DNA from: Citrus sinensis
Taxonomy: Eukaryota; Streptophyta; Magnoliopsida; Sapindales; Rutaceae
NCBI RefSeq assembly: GCF_022201045.2
Contig: NC_068557.1
Coordinates: 25,583,501 to 25,647,500 of the forward strand
Direction: 5' to 3'
DNA: 64,000 bases
Shown: in pieces, positions 1-11,334 of the stretch
Layout: each line of letters starts with the position of its first letter
Numbering within the stretch: position 1 is the stretch's first letter
Position numbers and translations under genes: made by a program
The notes under the pieces: generated by a model
What the model saw: only the letters and a program-made list of their open reading frames with translations
Told to the model about the DNA's origin: nothing
Databases searched by the model: none

Positions 1-1227
1 ATACCCATACCCGACTTGTCCAATCAACAGATATAAAATGTTATACCCATACTTGATCCGTCCAATCAACGAGCATAAAATGTTATATTCATACTTGATC
101 TTTTTTTTTATAAAACAAGAATATAAAATATAATATTCCTAATATTGCGACCTTTGTTATCCATGAAATTTTTTGTCATCCCTAAATTGTTTCCATTAAA
201 ATTTCTTTCAAAGATATTCTTTAAAAACTATATTATTATGCGATTAATAATGACGTGGTTGCTTAAAGTAGAAATAATTACAAAAAGTATTTTGCCTTTT
301 GTTCGATAACTCGTAGGAAGTTAGTTTGCTGTAATGTACGGATTCATTTTGAGGTAACGAGCTACTTGACATTTTTGCTTTCTTTGGGAAGACTGGACTT
401 GTATTCTTTGAGTCATTGTGGGATTTTATTTGAGGATCCTAATCCTCAAGGTAAATGGGGTTATGTAAATAATGTTTACAAGGCAATAGGTTCGTTTGGA
501 ATTTCTTTATAATCTCACAAGAGCATTTTTTATTATCTAATAGTATAGGGGTTTTATTTTTGAGTTATGATATTGTAATCTCAATTTTAACCCGAAACTA
601 AAGCTGAGTAAAACAAAGAAGAAAAAATAAAAAATAAAAAAATAAAAATCGAAGGAAAAGGAGATAAGAGAATGACGCGATTAACAATAGGCTATGACTA
701 TATTGGAGCTACTCTACAATGAATCACATCCACACACGCAAAATGATAAATAGTAAAAAATTTATTATAATTTTGATTGTATAGTTATGAAATAGTGTTT
801 TACCTTGTAGCGGTTCCAATATAGTCCAATCCTTAACAATAAGTGGTGGGGCCCACAAACATAATTACGGATTAGAACGGCCATGTCATCGAACATAATT
901 AACTCACTAAATATAATCCAAGGGTAGAGATTGTGGAGTGTCTTTCCAATTACGGATTTACAACCTTATTAAAATTATTTTTAAGTTAAAAGATAAATAA
1001 AATATAAATTATACATTGTATAATAAGATATATTATATTAGAGTATGTATTTTTTTTTTATCTTTTAGCTTATCTGTAACTTTAATATGATTAGAAATTC
1101 ATGACTGAAAATTTATTTTGAGATTACGTGTGTAAAATTATATCTAAGTTTGTGTCTGTTGAACAATCAATTTGAACAAACCTTTCTATTTATAATTTGT
1201 AATAAATATTGTGACAACTTTTTATAA
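1..1227. other. AT-rich intergenic DNA
   Basis: No open reading frame, tRNA or recognisable transposon domain is seen. The sequence is strongly A/T-biased, with poly-A/T tracts. It begins with two diverged copies of a short phrase (about 1-45 and 46-95, sharing 'ttatacccatacttgat'-like text), a small direct repeat. I could not assign a function. Confidence 0.5.
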
Positions 1228-1460
1228 ATCTCATTTAGTATTGAGGTGTTGTAGCTTAAAGTGGAAAAAATTATAACTTTAAATAAAAATTAATAGTATA
1301 TAGTAAATATAATATTTGAATTATAATTTTGATAAAAATAGTAAAGATATTATAAATTTTTCATCATAAAATTGATAAATCAAATTAATTTAGCTTTTAA
1401 ACTATAATGACCTAAATATTTTAGCACTATAACTTTAAATTATAATTGTAGAGTTTTAAT
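1228..1460 (+). mobile_element. Tourist-like MITE (family M1), copy a, 3' end lost
   Basis: The body matches the M1 family found seven more times here: a start resembling TTTAGTATTGAGGTGTTGTA, a run 'aaaattaatagtatatagtaaatata' and a closing 'ataactttaaattataattgt'. The left edge is preceded by TAA, the 3-bp target typical of PIF/Harbinger MITEs. The right terminal repeat is not recognisable. It abuts the foldback element at 1461, which probably inserted into or next to its right end. Confidence 0.6.
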
Positions 1461-2322
1461 GGGAAAAAGTCCTTCTCACCCTTAACATTTCATGCAATAA
1501 TCCATTTCATCCATACTTTTTAAACAATAGGCTAAAATATCATTTCGTTAACTCAACGTTAATCAAATGCCGTTTGTTAGTAATTTGTTGAGGGCAAAAA
1601 AGGATTTTTCATTAAAGAGAAAATTAGAAAAAATAAATAAAAGTTGACATATAACTAAAAATGATTTTTATATAATCTCACTAAGCAGAAAATATTGAAA
1701 AATATGAAAACTTCTATTTCAAGTAATTGTTTTGCAGTTCTCTCTATTTCGACAGCATGGAAGCCCTAAAAACCATAGATCTAAGTACAAAAAATAATCA
1801 CAATTTTCATGTATAACTATACTCTCTAATTGCATTGTGAGCCGACTTGAGGCGATAGTGTTAAAGATTTGGGGAGACAATAATGGTAAAAAAAGAGTGG
1901 TGGTAAAGTTCAAAATAAAAATTGATTGAAGATTAAAAAGATATTCAGTACTTGCAAGTAAATAAAATTTGGCTATATTTTTTAGTTTTTCTTCCAATGA
2001 TTTAAAGATGTTGTGTTAATTACAATTTGTTGCTTATAGCGATTATTCAATGACTATATCAAACTATTTCATGGTTGATTTCATTTAAAATAAATTAATG
2101 AATTTTGTATATTTTGTAGTATTATTTAATTGTGTACAAAATTTATTTTAATATAATTTGTATCACTTTAATGAAAAATCATATTTTACCCTTAGTGAAT
2201 TATTAGTTAACGACATTAAACTAATGATGAGTTAGCGGAATGATATTTTGAGTTTTTGTTTAAAGAGTAGGGATGAAATAACTTATTGCATGAAATTCTA
2301 GGGATAAAAATAATTTTTTCCC
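1461..2322. mobile_element. MULE-like foldback element (family K), copy 1
   Basis: The ends are long imperfect inverted repeats of about 170 bp: the left starts TGGGAAAAAGTCCTTCTCAC, and the reverse complement of the right starts TGGGAAAAAATTATTTTTAT; both continue into 'TTTCATGCAATAA'. The element is flanked by a 9-bp target duplication with one mismatch (agttttaat at 1452-1460, acttttaat at 2323-2331), the length expected for Mutator-like elements. The 862-bp interior holds a 92-codon minus-strand reading frame at 1719-1997 with no recognisable domain. Two relatives lie at 12.2-13.6 kb (opposite orientation) and 18.06-19.2 kb. It is non-autonomous: no transposase is seen. Confidence 0.75.
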
Positions 2323-2469
2323 ACTTTTAATTGTTAATGAGTGATTATAGCGGAAAAGCAGCTTAGGGTATAAAGTGTGCACTCATTGGCCATTACAGGT
2401 TTTTTTAACCATGGTTAAAGAGAGATGTCATTTGAGTCATTGACAAAGTCAAAATCTCCGAATAGTGAT

Positions 2470-2717
2470 TAGTGCAACAGAAATTTTTTTTTTTATATTA
2501 ATCACGATGTATCCTGGGGAGCGCCCCAACTGTGGGAGGTACCTTTAAGCCCGTACCACAACCAAGACTAGAAGTCCCCGCTCGAACCGGGAGGCACAGG
2601 TTCTCCCAACAAAGGCAACTTCCCTGCGATTCGAACTGGGGAGCAAATCCAGTCAAGCCACTTAAGGGGACTTCATTGCCAGTGGAGCCAACACTTTGTT
2701 GGTAGTGCAACAGAAAT
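2470..2717 (-). mobile_element. tRNA-derived SINE with target-site duplications
   Basis: A body of about 218 bp (2485-2702) is bounded by identical 15-bp direct repeats, TAGTGCAACAGAAAT, at 2470-2484 and 2703-2717. On the minus strand it carries a pol III A-box-like TGGCTCCACTGG (complement of 2679-2690) and, about 42 bp on, a B-box-like AGTTCGAATCG (complement of 2627-2637). It ends in an A-rich tail, seen as a T-run right after the left repeat. Head, tail and long target duplication together define a LINE-mobilised SINE. Both direct repeats are perfect, so the insertion is fairly young. A 78-codon reading frame across it is incidental. Confidence 0.88.
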
Positions 2718-2832
2718 ATGGTGCAAAAGTTCACAACTTTTTGCCGTGTAAAAAGGCAATTAACGCGTTTTCATTTTCATATCCATGCAGATTTTTTTCT
2801 TAAAAAATGTTTGAGAGATCGACTTTGTTTAA

Positions 2833-3101
2833 GATCATGTTTGATATTAAACTGTTGTAATTTTTAAATTATAGTTATTGTAAAAAAAATTTATATTTTT
2901 AATATAATATTTATATTGTGTATAAACATAAATTTTAGATAATAATATTGATAAATATAATAAAGGTATTATATGTTTTTTTATCATAAAAATAGTGGAT
3001 TAAATTAACTCAATCTTCAAATCACAGTCGTTAGTATTTATCAAACACTTTAACATTATAGCTTTGACTACAGTTGCCTAATGTCAATACCAAAAAGAGC
3101 T
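2833..3101 (+). mobile_element. Tourist-like MITE (M1), copy b
   Basis: About 269 bp, starting GATCATGTTTGATATT and ending as the inverted complement (AATACCAAAAAGAGCT). It is flanked on both sides by TAA (2830-2832 and 3102-3104). The internal text matches the other M1 copies, including 'tatttatcaaacactttaa' near the right end. The imperfect ends and the TAA duplication suggest a PIF/Harbinger-type MITE. Confidence 0.7.
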
Positions 3102-3104
3102 TAA

Positions 3105-4332
3105 ATGCTTAAAATTCTCAAAAATTTGTTAGAAGCCATGAAAATAAATGTTGAATTATTTCAGTGATTAAAATTAGAATAAACATCTTCAATGAGACAC
3201 AAACAGCCCTATAAAGGCTGGGATTCTTGCCGATTAAATACTACTTTTACAAAGAATCCGTGTGACAATATAAAAAAGCTTATATGATGAACATGCATAC
3301 CTGCAGGATGGTTGATGCTCTAGTTAGATTCTTGTTTGGTGGAAGGGTTTCTACAAAATTGAGCATTACAAATACCTTATTAGTTAACAATGATTAGGAA
3401 TTTTGTAGAGGATTAACATCCTCTCATGGTTTGAACTCCCTTGTAGGACCTTAATGGATCATAATAGGTGGATTAAGATAACTATTAGCTGTCAACTAAG
3501 GATGATTTAAGTTAATGTGGTCAGATAATATCCTTATCGAATTGTGTATTTGATTCTTCTCTTATCAGTTGAAATAAAATAGAAAAAGAACTTGAATTTT
3601 AGAATTGTATCAAATAAAAATGCTAAAATAATTAACTTTTAACCATTCACCACAATAAATTTGCAACTCACAAAATAATTTTTATTTATTTATTAATAAT
3701 ATGCTTATCCAAGTATACATTCCATTACATTCTTTTATCAATTAATACTTGACGCATAAAGTACCAAATGAGCTTAAATTTCACTCTATGGCCCATTTGA
3801 GATTATTTTTAAAAGCTCAAAAGTAATTCAAAAAAGTTAAAAGTTAATTTTAGTAGGTAATTTAAAAAAAAAAAAATCACCCCATCCTACATCAAATTTT
3901 AAAAAGTAGGGGAGGAGTAGTTTTTAAAAGTCAAAAATTGTCTTTATTCATTTTAGAAATTAAATTTATTAAAATTAAAGAGATTATTATTATTACCAAA
4001 TATATTGAGATAACAAAATTAAAAATAAATTAATAAAATAAAAATTTTATTTTAATTATTAGTTATTATATGAAAATATTAATGCGTAAATAAATTTTAT
4101 TCAATATTATATCTATTTTAATCATTTGCATTCTTTCAACAATTTAACAGTAAGATTTATCACTTTTAAAACTCATAATGTTTTTATAAATAATGTTTAT
4201 TAAGCATTTAACTAATTCTCTTCATAACTGATTATTTATGCAGCACAGTTAACATCAACTATTTTAAAAGTTACAGTATGACCAAATTGGTCCTAGTATA
4301 CTTTTTTTATTTAACAATGTTGTTATTAGATA

Positions 4333-4424
<92 letters not shown>

Positions 4425-5365
4425 TAAAACCATAAACATATATGTGATCATTGGAAATGCTTGATAATGTTGGCACCACGATTTTAAAAGCTTAACACAA
4501 CTTAAATTACCATGTGATTATAATTAAAATATATAAAAAAATTGTCTTGATTATCAACATTAAAATTTAAAACTCAATCTTAATTCGAGAGAAAAAAAAA
4601 TCCATAAAATTTGGCCACAATCCATGAAAGGGTTTTCTTTCTCCATACACATTCTTTATGTGGGGGACTCCTTTTCAAATTAATTGGCCTTTACAAAATG
4701 CGTTAACGGCTTGTTGAAGAAACCGCTAATGCATTAATTTTCAACTAATTAACAATCCACTAAACGAATCTTATTTTACACTAACTATAGAATTTCTCCA
4801 CAGCACACCAAGACACACATTCTACGACCCTATGCCTTTTTATGTACTCTTTGATTCATGTGATCGTTGAAAATGCTTTTTCACACAATTGCCAAATTGC
4901 TATAGCATTTCGCATATATTCTAACTTAATTAATTGTCGAAATATTTTAAAATTTTGTCACAATTTTATGTTGTCAAGGAAATTCTCAAGTTGTATCTTA
5001 TTCGTTGGTATGTGCTTGTGAGATCGATCTTGGTTTATTATTTTAATTTCATAATAAATATGAACAAAAGCTATTTGAAAATAAGAATAAAATCATAAAA
5101 ACTAAGGTATAGGGAATTATTACGTCAAGAGTCAAGAGAAGCCAAGGTCAACTTGCTTTTGGGAAACAGCATACTTATCCCATCTTAGCAATTTCCGCTC
5201 CTTCAAGATGACATGGCTTTGTAAAGCTTTGTTATTGGCTAGCGTTTACACTGAAAAAGAAAAATAATAAGGTGAGGCAAGGCTTACGGAAACCACTGTG
5301 GATGCAACTGCTTTCCTCGACTATTTCAAAATTCCAAACGCGTTTTTTTTCCCCTCCCCTCCTTA
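3105..5365. other. Intergenic, repeat-rich
   Basis: No gene is seen. About 3955-4160 is an AT-rich segment (family M2) with a diverged relative at 26745-26985. The right end near 4255-4300 ('tttaaaagttacagtatgacc') resembles a terminal repeat of a MITE beginning near 3790. An A-run and an AAT microsatellite follow at 4341-4424. Confidence 0.5.
4341..4424. repeat. Poly-A followed by (AAT)n microsatellite
   Basis: About 26 A residues are followed by roughly 19 AAT units. It is likely highly length-variable. Confidence 0.95.
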
Positions 5366-6118
5366 TTTTAATATCTGAAGAGGATCCATTTGCAGTCTCA
5401 TGCCCAAAACTTTAGAACATAATAAAATTTACTATGATGTGGATTTAGGGAACCATATATCTTTTATTTTAGAAAGATTAAGTTGCAAGTTTACATCCTC
5501 TAATAATTGATAATTTAAAAAGAGAGAGAGAGAGAGTGGTCATAGCCCAATTCCACCGTCAATTTCCGTTAAATTTTCAACATAAATAATCAGATAAATT
5601 AATATGCTTAAAAATTATTCAATTAAGAGTGTGTGTTGGGACAACTATGCAGTAACATGTTTGGTTCTAACAAATGGAAGAAGAGGAGAGGAGAGTAAGG
5701 AATGAAGAGGGCGAAAGAATTAAGGGGGTAAGAGTTAATTTTAATATCTGAAGAGGATCCATTTGCAGTCTCATGCCCAAAACTTTAGAACATAATAAAA
5801 TTTACTATGATGTGGATTTAGGGAACCACATATCTTTTATTTTAGAAAGATTAAGTTGCAAGTTTACATCCTCTAATAATTGATAATTTAAAAAGAGAGA
5901 GAGAGAGAGAGTGGTTATAGCCCAATTCCACCGTCAATTTCCGTTAAATTTTCAACATAAATAATCAGATAAATAAATATGCTTAAAAATTATTCAATTA
6001 AGAGTGTGTGTTGGGACAACTATGCAATAACATGTTTGGTTCTAACAAATGGAAGAAGAGGAGAGGAGAGTAAGGAATGAAGAGGGCGAAAGAATTAAGG
6101 GGGTAAGAGTTAATTTTA
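5366..6118 (+). repeat. Tandem duplication, two ~373-bp units
   Basis: Unit 1 (about 5366-5738) and unit 2 (about 5739-6118) run from 'ttttaatatctgaagagg' to 'gggggtaagagttaatttt'. They differ at only four or so bases (for example catatatc/cacatatc, ggtcat/ggttat, gcagtaac/gcaataac) and by one extra GA in an internal (AG)8 versus (AG)9 tract. High identity means a recent local duplication. No gene is contained. Confidence 0.93.
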
Positions 6119-6378
6119 TCCTGTTTGTTATTGAAGTATTGTAAGTTTTAAACTACAGTTGTTGTAAAAAAATTTGTAAGTATGAAATAAAGTTAATAGC
6201 ATGTAATAAATATAATTTGTAAATAATAATTTTAACAAAATTAATAAAGATATAATAAACTTTTCATTATGCAAATATAAAATTAAATTAATTTATTTTT
6301 TAAATTACAACAGTTGGTGTTTACCAAATACATTAGTATCGTAACTTTTAAACTACGACTTCTTAACATAACAGGACC
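6118..6378 (+). mobile_element. Tourist-like MITE (M1), copy c
   Basis: The sequence follows the M1 pattern: TGTTTGTTATTGAAGTATTGTAA at the left, 'gttggtgtttaccaaatac' and 'aacttttaaactacgac' at the right. It lies directly downstream of the 373-bp tandem repeat. Its edges are less clear than in copies b, e and f. Confidence 0.55.
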
Positions 6379-6407
6379 TTCATGTCAAATGAAACAAGAA
6401 AATTGAT

Positions 6408-6574
6408 ATTGATTTTTTTTTTCATTTTCTCCCCGTCTCTCCTTTTCATTCCTCTCCTCCCTCTCATTTATTCGTGTCAAACATAGGCTTATTGATTTTT
6501 TTTTTTCATTTTCTCCCCCTCTCTCCTTTTCATTCCTCTCCTCCCTCTCATTTATTCGTGTCAAACATAGGCTT
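6408..6574 (+). repeat. Tandem duplication of an 83-bp pyrimidine-rich unit
   Basis: Two near-identical units start at 6408 and 6491. Each runs from 'attgattttttttt' through 'ctctccttttcattcctctc' to 'gtcaaacataggctt'. They differ by one G/C change (ccccgtctc/ccccctctc) and T-run length. The sequence does not code. Confidence 0.92.
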
Positions 6575-7136
6575 AAACTATTGATAAATTATTGATAACT
6601 TAAACTATTTAAACTTTTGCCAAAATTAATAAAATAATAATCACACAAGAAAACAAAAAATAAAGCATTCAATTAACTCTTAAATCTAAAATTAATATAT
6701 ATCATTTAATTTCAACAAACTCTCCGACCAAACTTTTCAAAGGCTTTATAATAAAAAAATTGATTTAAACTTTTAATTAAATCTTTAATTTAAGTCAATC
6801 ATTGTCTTTAATTTAAGTCAATCATTGATCTAATATGACATACAAGTAATCCAAATCAACTCATGTTGGAATCGATGAAACAATCGTCCTATTATTAAAA
6901 TTTAAACACTATTCTTTGGAATCTGCCTTCCAAATTTTTTGAAGTATGAGATATTAAATCAACAGCTTAACATTATTACGCGGTACATGTCCATGAGTTC
7001 ATAGAGAATGGTGTTTCTATTTAAAACTTTTTTTTAATAATTAAAAAATAATCTTGATTCTTGTTTCATTTATAAAATTTAATTCTTGTCCACATTTTTT
7101 TACACACTTGAATTTTTTCATTTCAAATAACTTTTA

Positions 7137-7410
7137 GATCTTGTTTGGAATTGAAGTACTGTAATTTTTAAGTTACAGTTGTTGTGGAAAAAAACTGTAA
7201 CTATAAAATAAAAATTAATAATTTGTAGTCAATATAAATTTTAAATAATAATTTTGATAAAATTATTAAAAATATAATAAATTTTCTATATGATACAAGT
7301 GAAAAAATATATTAATATAACTTTCAAGTTCTAGCAGCTAGTATTTACTGAACACTTTAATACTGTAACTTTTAAATTATAATTGTCAAACCTCAATACC
7401 AAACGCACCC
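7137..7410 (+). mobile_element. Tourist-like MITE (M1), copy d
   Basis: A 274-bp copy with clear ends: GATCTTGTTTGGAATTGAAG at the left and CAATACCAAACGCACCC at the right, which are imperfect inverted repeats. Flanking trinucleotides are TTA and TCA, one mismatch from a TTA duplication. It lies about 330 bp upstream of the TATA box of the DUF1639 gene. Confidence 0.7.
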
Positions 7411-7710
7411 TCAAATTGACAAATACAATGATGAAGTCGATTTAAAAAGAATTAGAAGAAGAAGAAGAAGAAGGAAAGGAGGTTCTAATATAAATCAATG
7501 GCTAAATGAAGAGATCACAGCCCTCCCCTCCTCCCATCTTGATCCAACGGCAGTTACGACGAAGTCAATTGAAAACGACATATCACCCGGGAAAACCCAT
7601 TTCCTCTGCTTCCACGGATACAATGCCACACCTAGGCGCACATTAGTGCCAACCCCCTAACAAATCAAATTACCAAAACGCCCTCTCTCATCTCCCCGAA
7701 CGTTAAAACC

Positions 7711-7749
7711 GCTCTCTCTCTCTCTCTCTCACAAACACACTTATATAAA
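7711..7749 (+). promoter_or_regulatory. CT-rich tract and TATA box of the DUF1639 gene
   Basis: A (CT)n run (about 7712-7730) is followed by TATATAAA at 7742-7749, 125 bp before the start codon. A pyrimidine patch next to a TATA box is common in plant core promoters. Transcription start is inferred to be near 7775. Confidence 0.6.
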
Positions 7750-7873
7750 CCTTCTCTTCCCGGCGATTCTAAAAAACAAAACAAATAAAAATTTGAAAGC
7801 GAAAAAGAAAATTAGTTGCAAGAGAGGAGAAAAGGAAAAAAAAATTAATTACTGAATACTCATTAGACATTTA

Positions 7874-9064
7874 ATGGTGTTTAGCGAGGAGTTGATGGCG
7901 ATGGGAACCGCGAGATCATCATCGAAGCCGCTTCACAACTTCACGCTGCCGTATCTTAAGTGGGGCCATCAGCGGCATCTCCGTTGCATGAAAGTTGAAG
8001 ACTCTTCGCCGTCTTCGCCGTCTGTCGATCACCGTCCCCGACGCCGATCGAGGGAATTTGAATTTGATGACTCGGGACGTCATAAAGGAAAGGTTTTGTT
8101 GAAATCGAATGGCGTTGACGGTGGTGCAGAAGAAGAAGAAGGGATTGACGCTGTGAGAGAGAAGATTATGAATGATCTCAAAACGGCGGCTGATAAGATG
8201 AAAGATCAAATTTTGAGGGAGGAAGTGTATGAAGAAGAGATAATGGAAGATACTCACGTAGCGGCTGCTGCTGTGGAGGCGGCGGAGGTCAGGCCGTGGA
8301 ATCTTCGAACTCGGCGGGCGGCGTGTAAGGCTCCCAATAAGGGATTTAGAATCGAGGAGAAGAAACCCAATTCATCGCCGGTTAATACTGAAATTGGCGC
8401 CAAATCGCCGAAGCTGCAACGAGGAGAGAAGGAGATTAAGAAGGAGAGACCGAAATTTGCTGTGAGTTTGATGAGGAAAGAGATCGAGGAAGATTTTATG
8501 GAGATGGTAGGCCATAGGCCGCCGAGGAGGCCGAAGAAGAGACCCAGAATTGTACAGAAGCAAATGGATGTAAGGGTTTTGTTTTTTGTTTATTGAAAAC
8601 ATGTGATCCTTTTTCTTCTTTTCTTTTTTTAGCTTTATTTCGCAATAAAAATTTTCAGTTGTTTGATCGGTTCTTTTGCAGTCTTTATTTCCCGGATTGT
8701 GGTTGACGGAGGTGACTGTTGATTCCTATAAAGTGCCGGAGTTAGCCGATAACGGCAAGGTAATTGCTTGATTGGTTGTTGAGAAAATGTGGGAAAATCA
8801 AAGAGAACGACAGTTTGAATTTTGTGTCACTGAGAATGAAGATCTTAGTACTGTTAATCAGATGTTTTCTTAGACTTCATTGGTTTGAATCTTGAAATAT
8901 GAAGTTTCAGTTTTGTTTTCTATTTTCACTTCTTACTTTCCCACTTGCTTCTTGGTTAATAACATTTGAGCCTGAATGTTTGATTTGGTACAGTTCTTTC
9001 AACATTTACTGAATGTCTTGAACTTAAAGCTAAAAGTAATTTTCTTTTTTCTTCGCAGAGGTAG
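7874..9064 (+). CDS. DUF1639 family protein
   Basis: Three exons, 7874-8569, 8682-8759 and 9059-9064, give 259 residues. All introns are GT-AG and in phase 0, and the last exon adds only Arg and the stop. The N-terminal two thirds is charged and low in complexity. The diagnostic block begins near residue 205: a stretch reading 'FAVSLMRKEIEEDFMEMVGH', then RPPRRPKKRP, then across the first splice QKQMD / SLFPGLWLTEVT and YKVPEL. This is the conserved C-terminal signature of DUF1639, a plant family of unknown biochemical role. The Lys/Arg-rich segment 'RRPKKRPR' could act as a nuclear localisation signal; that is inference. The start is the first ATG after the TATA box; a second in-frame ATG follows seven codons later. 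Confidence 0.9.
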
Positions 9065-11248
9065 TGATGAGGAGTTTCAGGGCTTCTGTTCGCTGACTAC
9101 TGGTAACTTGTGACCCCAATTCGTGGTATACAACAACCGTACCACACCATCTTTGTGAATTGGAAATTTTATATTAGTGTTGAATTTCCCAGTAACTTTG
9201 TGGTGCAGGTTCAGTTGCTTTGAAATGCTAATTTTGTTTATTAATTGTCATTCATTTTTTCTTTCTTTTAGAGGAATAATTGTGTATAAAGGAAGGGGAT
9301 GGTTGGATGTTGTTAATTGGGGAGAGAATGCAATGTATGAGCTTCATTTTCTAAATACTCTTGCTTCCTTGAGTGCAATCAATGAATCAAGTCTTCATTT
9401 TAACTTTGTAGTGTTATTTGTTTGTGTTTAAATTAGTGAAATGATCATCTATCTTAGAGCACATTCTTTTTTTCTCCAAATAATATTATGCTAAGCAAGT
9501 AAAGTGTGATGCTTACGAGTACTACCTGTTCTTATGGAATCAGCTTTCTGCGTCCTTTCATATTCAGCTGATAAACTGTGGTCTCAAAGTGTATTTTAAA
9601 CTACTAGACTAACAATTAATCTTACTTCTTTTGGTTGACGGCCTCTACCCACATTTCATTTTTCTTCCTGGTTTGATTATTAGTATTGCTTTGCAAACTA
9701 CGGGAGACACATTAATATTGGTAGCATGGTTGACTTACTAGTTGCTTACCCTGCAGACCTGTCTGTTTGCCCAGACTTTTTAAGCACAATATTTTTGCAG
9801 TCTTGTTGTTTCATTGACTGCTGAACTGCAGGCTGCTCTGCAATTAGGCTGCTACTTCTAAAGTTCTTTTATCAGTATTACTGGAAGCATCAAAATTGTC
9901 TGGTAAGTATTCATTGAACTCTATGGAAAATAGGATACTAGGTTATCTTTGTTTTCCATCTTTGAGTCGATAGTGAACGCTGCCAACTTTATGAAAGTTT
10001 TACTTTCATTTCCATAGTTCTATACTTTCTTAAATATCACAGAACGAGTTATTCGCTGGCACTGGTGGTTTGTTGATTCAATGGTGATATTGTTTTGTCT
10101 TCAATCTCTTCTGGAAGAAAAGAAATTATTGAGCCTCAATTGAGAGTGGCTTGTTACCGAGACCAAGATTATGTCTGTAGGAGTATTGATTTGTAAACTA
10201 CTTATCTTTCCTTGAGCAATTTTGGTCTGAAGTAGAGTTTTGTGCTGGATATAAATCATGCAAGCCAGGTCCCACCCCTCATTTGTCAGCCTGGCTGAGC
10301 AGCATGAGCTACCTTCAGGTTTCTGAATGTAATGCTTTCTAATTTAATGTTTCGTTAATCGAAGTGAAATCTTGCCCTAATGAGTTTTACTCTCCACCCA
10401 AACGGGGTATTTGAACCATCCTCTTCCTTCTCATTATCGGATGTTTATTTTGAAAATATTATTGCCATGGCTGCTTGCAACTTACAACTGGAGTCAAAGG
10501 AGCACCAAGTTTGAGATCGATACAATGGTTTTGGTTGTTGCGGGAAAACGGGTTGTTTCCTAATATGCAGGTTTTGCCTGTGAAATACTGGAAACTTCAC
10601 AGGAACCTGTTATTCACTTCTTTGGCAAATGATTGAAACCGTTGGTCTTCACTGACGAAAATGAGAGTTCAAATTCAAGTCACCCCTGGAGGACTTGGTA
10701 TTAAAGCAAGGCACTCAAATATTGACTTTGAAACAGAATGCTCGGGAATAACCCGCCAAGGCTGCTGTTTGACTTTTCAATCCTTTTTTTTTTTTTTTAT
10801 AATTTTTTTTATTGTTTATTGTCTATCATTTAATTTTAAAATGAAACCATTTTGGGTTCCCATGCATTTGATTCAAGAAGAAACCAGCTTGTGCACAGTC
10901 ATAATTTCTCCTTGACACTGGGACCAAATGTTTGAGGGATTAATCCGTTGTTAAAATATCCAAATTTTACTAATTTGCGAGACTTATTTAGTTATCAAAT
11001 CTGCTTTATTTGGCATTGGAATCAGGGCTACTGAAATGGGAATTATTTTTATTCTTAAGAAGGAAAAACGAAAAGAATTTTTATCATCTCGGATTAAGCT
11101 TCTATGATTACATATTGGACTAATTGCAAAAAATGATATGGAAAAGTAGAAGTGTAGGTCATAGTACGAGGAAAATAGGCTGGTGGGCTTACGATCCAAT
11201 TTGGCCCAATATTAAATATTTTGAAAAAAATGGAGGGAAGGAAAAATT
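9065..11248. other. 3' flank of the DUF1639 gene and intergenic DNA
   Basis: The base composition here is less AT-biased than the deep intergenic DNA, especially 9.1-10.7 kb, so part is probably 3' UTR or transcribed flank. Two 84-codon frames (9177-9431, 10661-10915) show no domain and no coding-like composition. A T-run lies at about 10784-10798. Confidence 0.45.
11242..11246 (-). terminator. Pol III terminator of the tRNA-Tyr gene
   Basis: Five T residues on the minus strand lie three bases beyond the discriminator base of the tRNA gene, as expected for RNA polymerase III termination. Confidence 0.7.
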
Positions 11249-11334
11249 TCCGACCTGCCGGATTCGAACCAGCGACCTAAGGATGACAGCTGTTCCACTA
11301 CAGTCCTCCGCTCTGCCAACTGAGCTAAGGTCGG
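11249..11334 (-). tRNA. tRNA-Tyr (anticodon GTA), with intron
   Basis: Read on the minus strand, the gene forms a full cloverleaf: acceptor CCGACCT paired with AGGTCGG, discriminator A (position 11249), D-arm GCTC...GAGC, anticodon stem GAGGA/TCCTT and T-arm GCTGG-TTCGAAT-CCGGC. The anticodon GTA is at 11301-11299. A 13-nt intron (11297-11285) follows the base 3' of the anticodon, the canonical site. Nuclear plant tRNA-Tyr genes carry introns, which fits. Removing it leaves 73 nt. The internal promoter boxes are intact (A box TTAGCTCAGTTGG, B box GGTTCGAATCC), and a T5 terminator follows. The gene looks functional. Confidence 0.96.
11285..11297 (-). other. tRNA-Tyr intron
   Basis: Thirteen bases, TGGAACAGCTGTC on the minus strand, interrupt the anticodon loop after the purine 3' of GTA. 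Splicing restores a seven-base loop, CTGTAGA. Confidence 0.88.

Noticed and set aside
2498-2734. 78-codon frame on the minus strand
   Set aside because: It lies within the SINE and its flank; SINEs do not encode proteins.
7919-8602. Minus-strand reading frames over the DUF1639 exon
   Set aside because: They are mirror images of a real, conserved coding exon with no recognisable product of their own.
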